Translations under genes and position numbers: made by a program
Shown here: positions 5,326 to 6,037 of the stretch, piece after piece
Layout of the letters: each line of letters begins with the position of its first letter
How positions within the stretch are numbered: the stretch's first letter is position 1
The notes under the pieces: generated by a model
The model's input: only the letters and a program-made list of their open reading frames with translations
Database searches by the model: none
Told to the model about the DNA's origin: nothing
Assembly (NCBI GenBank): GCA_019509685.1
Contig: JAEKLU010000096.1
Location: 1-6,037, forward strand
From: Mesorhizobium sp.
GTDB lineage: Bacteria > Pseudomonadota > Alphaproteobacteria > Rhizobiales > Rhizobiaceae
Direction of reading: 5' to 3'
Length of the DNA stretch: 6,037 bases

Positions 5326-5907
5326 CTAGGCTTTTTTGCCGTGCTTGACCAGATCCTGCGCGATCGACAGCCGCAAAAATTCAGCCAGCTCGCGTGCTGC
5401 GCGATTCTCGGCATCGATCTGGGCACGATAGGCCGCGTATTCCTGCAGCGGCCGGTCGAAGGACGATGGCACCGAGCGTTTGCCGACGGCGACAACCGTG
5501 TTGGTCGCCGTGTCGCGCAGCACATAATTGGCGGTCAGCGTCACGGTGCCCGCGGTTGGTTCGTCTTCTTCGGTCTGGATCTGCACGGTCGCCGCCGATT
5601 CGACCAGTTCGGTAACGCCGAGGTCGAGTATATAGGCTGGCGAGGCAGGCTGGCCTGAGCCTTGGCCGAAGGCGAAGATCAGATTGTTGCGCACCTGTTG
5701 CGCGTAGCGGGTGTTGACCGGCTTGATCGAGATCGAGCCAAGCTCGGCGGACGCGCTGAGTTGCGATCCCGGCGACAGCGGCTGGCTGGAATAGAGCGGC
5801 CTGACCGTGCAGGCCGACACCAGCGCCAAGGCCGCGACCATGCCACAGACCGCAACGCGGCCGCGCAGGCGGGTCGCTTCTGACTTCACCGGATCAGGCA
5901 ACGACAT
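5326..5907 (-). CDS. lptE: LPS-assembly lipoprotein LptE
   Basis: LptE is the outer-membrane lipoprotein that plugs the LptD barrel and helps deliver lipopolysaccharide to the cell surface. The 193-residue product has a basic N-region ([11 protein letters not shown]), a hydrophobic segment (about 18-30) and a lipobox VSAC with the lipid-carrying cysteine at C33, so the mature protein starts CTVRPLYS. The Cys-x-x-x-PLY motif is typical of alphaproteobacterial LptE. The mature part has alternating beta-type sequence ([28 protein letters not shown]) and a C-terminal amphipathic helix ([22 protein letters not shown]), as in the family. The start at 5907 has AGAGGA 6 nt upstream and lies inside the end of leuS, with a 14 bp overlap, indicating coupling to leuS. 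The leuS-lptE pairing is common in alphaproteobacteria and supports the call. Confidence 0.92.
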   Translation of the reverse strand: MSLPDPVKSEATRLRGRVAVCGMVAALALVSACTVRPLYSSQPLSPGSQLSASAELGSISIKPVNTRYAQQVRNNLIFAFGQGSGQPASPAYILDLGVTELVESAATVQIQTEEDEPTAGTVTLTANYVLRDTATNTVVAVGKRSVPSSFDRPLQEYAAYRAQIDAENRAARELAEFLRLSIAQDLVKHGKKA

Positions 5908-6037
5908 TGACGATCCTCTGCGGCACGATAATCACCTTGCGCGGAGCCTTACCTTCCAGTGCTTTTTGCACGAAGTCGAGAGCCAGCACCGCTTTTTCGA
6001 CGGCACCTTGATCCGCGTCGCGGGCAATTGTCAAATC
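5894..6037 (-). CDS. leuS: Leucyl-tRNA synthetase, C-terminal fragment
   Basis: The last 47 codons and the TGA stop are present; the rest lies beyond the right edge. The reverse-strand frame reads [11 protein letters not shown]... and ends [19 protein letters not shown]. This matches the LeuRS C-terminal domain ending (KVI-x-VP-x-R/K-x-VN-x-V), which contacts the tRNA(Leu) elbow. The enzyme charges tRNA(Leu) with leucine in the cytosol; catalytic and editing domains are not in the window. The stop codon overlaps the start of lptE by 14 bp, so the two form an operon with leuS first. Confidence 0.93.
   Translation of the reverse strand, partial: DLTIARDADQGAVEKAVLALDFVQKALEGKAPRKVIIVPQRIVNVVA

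Noticed and set aside
5044..5658. 204-codon plus-strand open frame across the repeat and lptE
   Set aside because: It reads through the inverted repeat and antisense to lptE; no start signal or domain supports it.

Overview
The window looks like the chromosome of a GC-rich alphaproteobacterium of the Rhizobiales, most likely Mesorhizobium or a close relative. The evidence is the strong G/C bias at third codon positions, the sequences of AtpH and the short transaldolase (both as I remember them from rhizobia), the leuS-lptE pair, and a long intergenic inverted repeat of a kind common in rhizobial genomes. Genus is an inference; no 16S gene is present.

Layout, left to right. On the minus strand the first 12 codons of atpA run off the left edge, preceded by atpH, whose TGA shares a base with the atpA ATG. 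This is the head of the F1 ATP synthase operon. A gap of about 250 bp, which should hold the atp promoter, separates it from a small four-helix membrane protein of unknown function (845-1240). Next come a YgeA-type amino acid racemase (1337-2032) and the replication restart helicase priA (2064-4247). These two are 31 bp apart, probably co-transcribed, and are followed by a candidate intrinsic terminator. A short divergent region (4248-4337) separates priA from the plus-strand transaldolase/FSA-family gene (4338-4994), which ends at a strong bidirectional intrinsic terminator. An intergenic stretch (5043-5325) holds a large imperfect inverted repeat with 64 bp arms. Finally lptE (LPS-assembly lipoprotein) and the 3' end of leuS lie on the minus strand and overlap by 14 bp.

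Most genes are housekeeping: energy conversion (atp), replication restart (priA), central carbon metabolism (transaldolase), outer-membrane biogenesis (lptE) and translation (leuS). The accessory content is the racemase behind priA and the small membrane protein. I do not see a new multi-gene system. The best leads are in noncoding DNA: the 90 bp priA/transaldolase divergent region contains a predicted rhizobial-type promoter whose -10 hexamer lies inside an FNR/FixK-like palindrome, with a second, perfect inverted repeat just downstream in the predicted leader. The other leads are the composite inverted-repeat element between the convergent transaldolase and lptE genes, and the transaldolase-type active-site residues in a gene usually annotated as fructose-6-phosphate aldolase.
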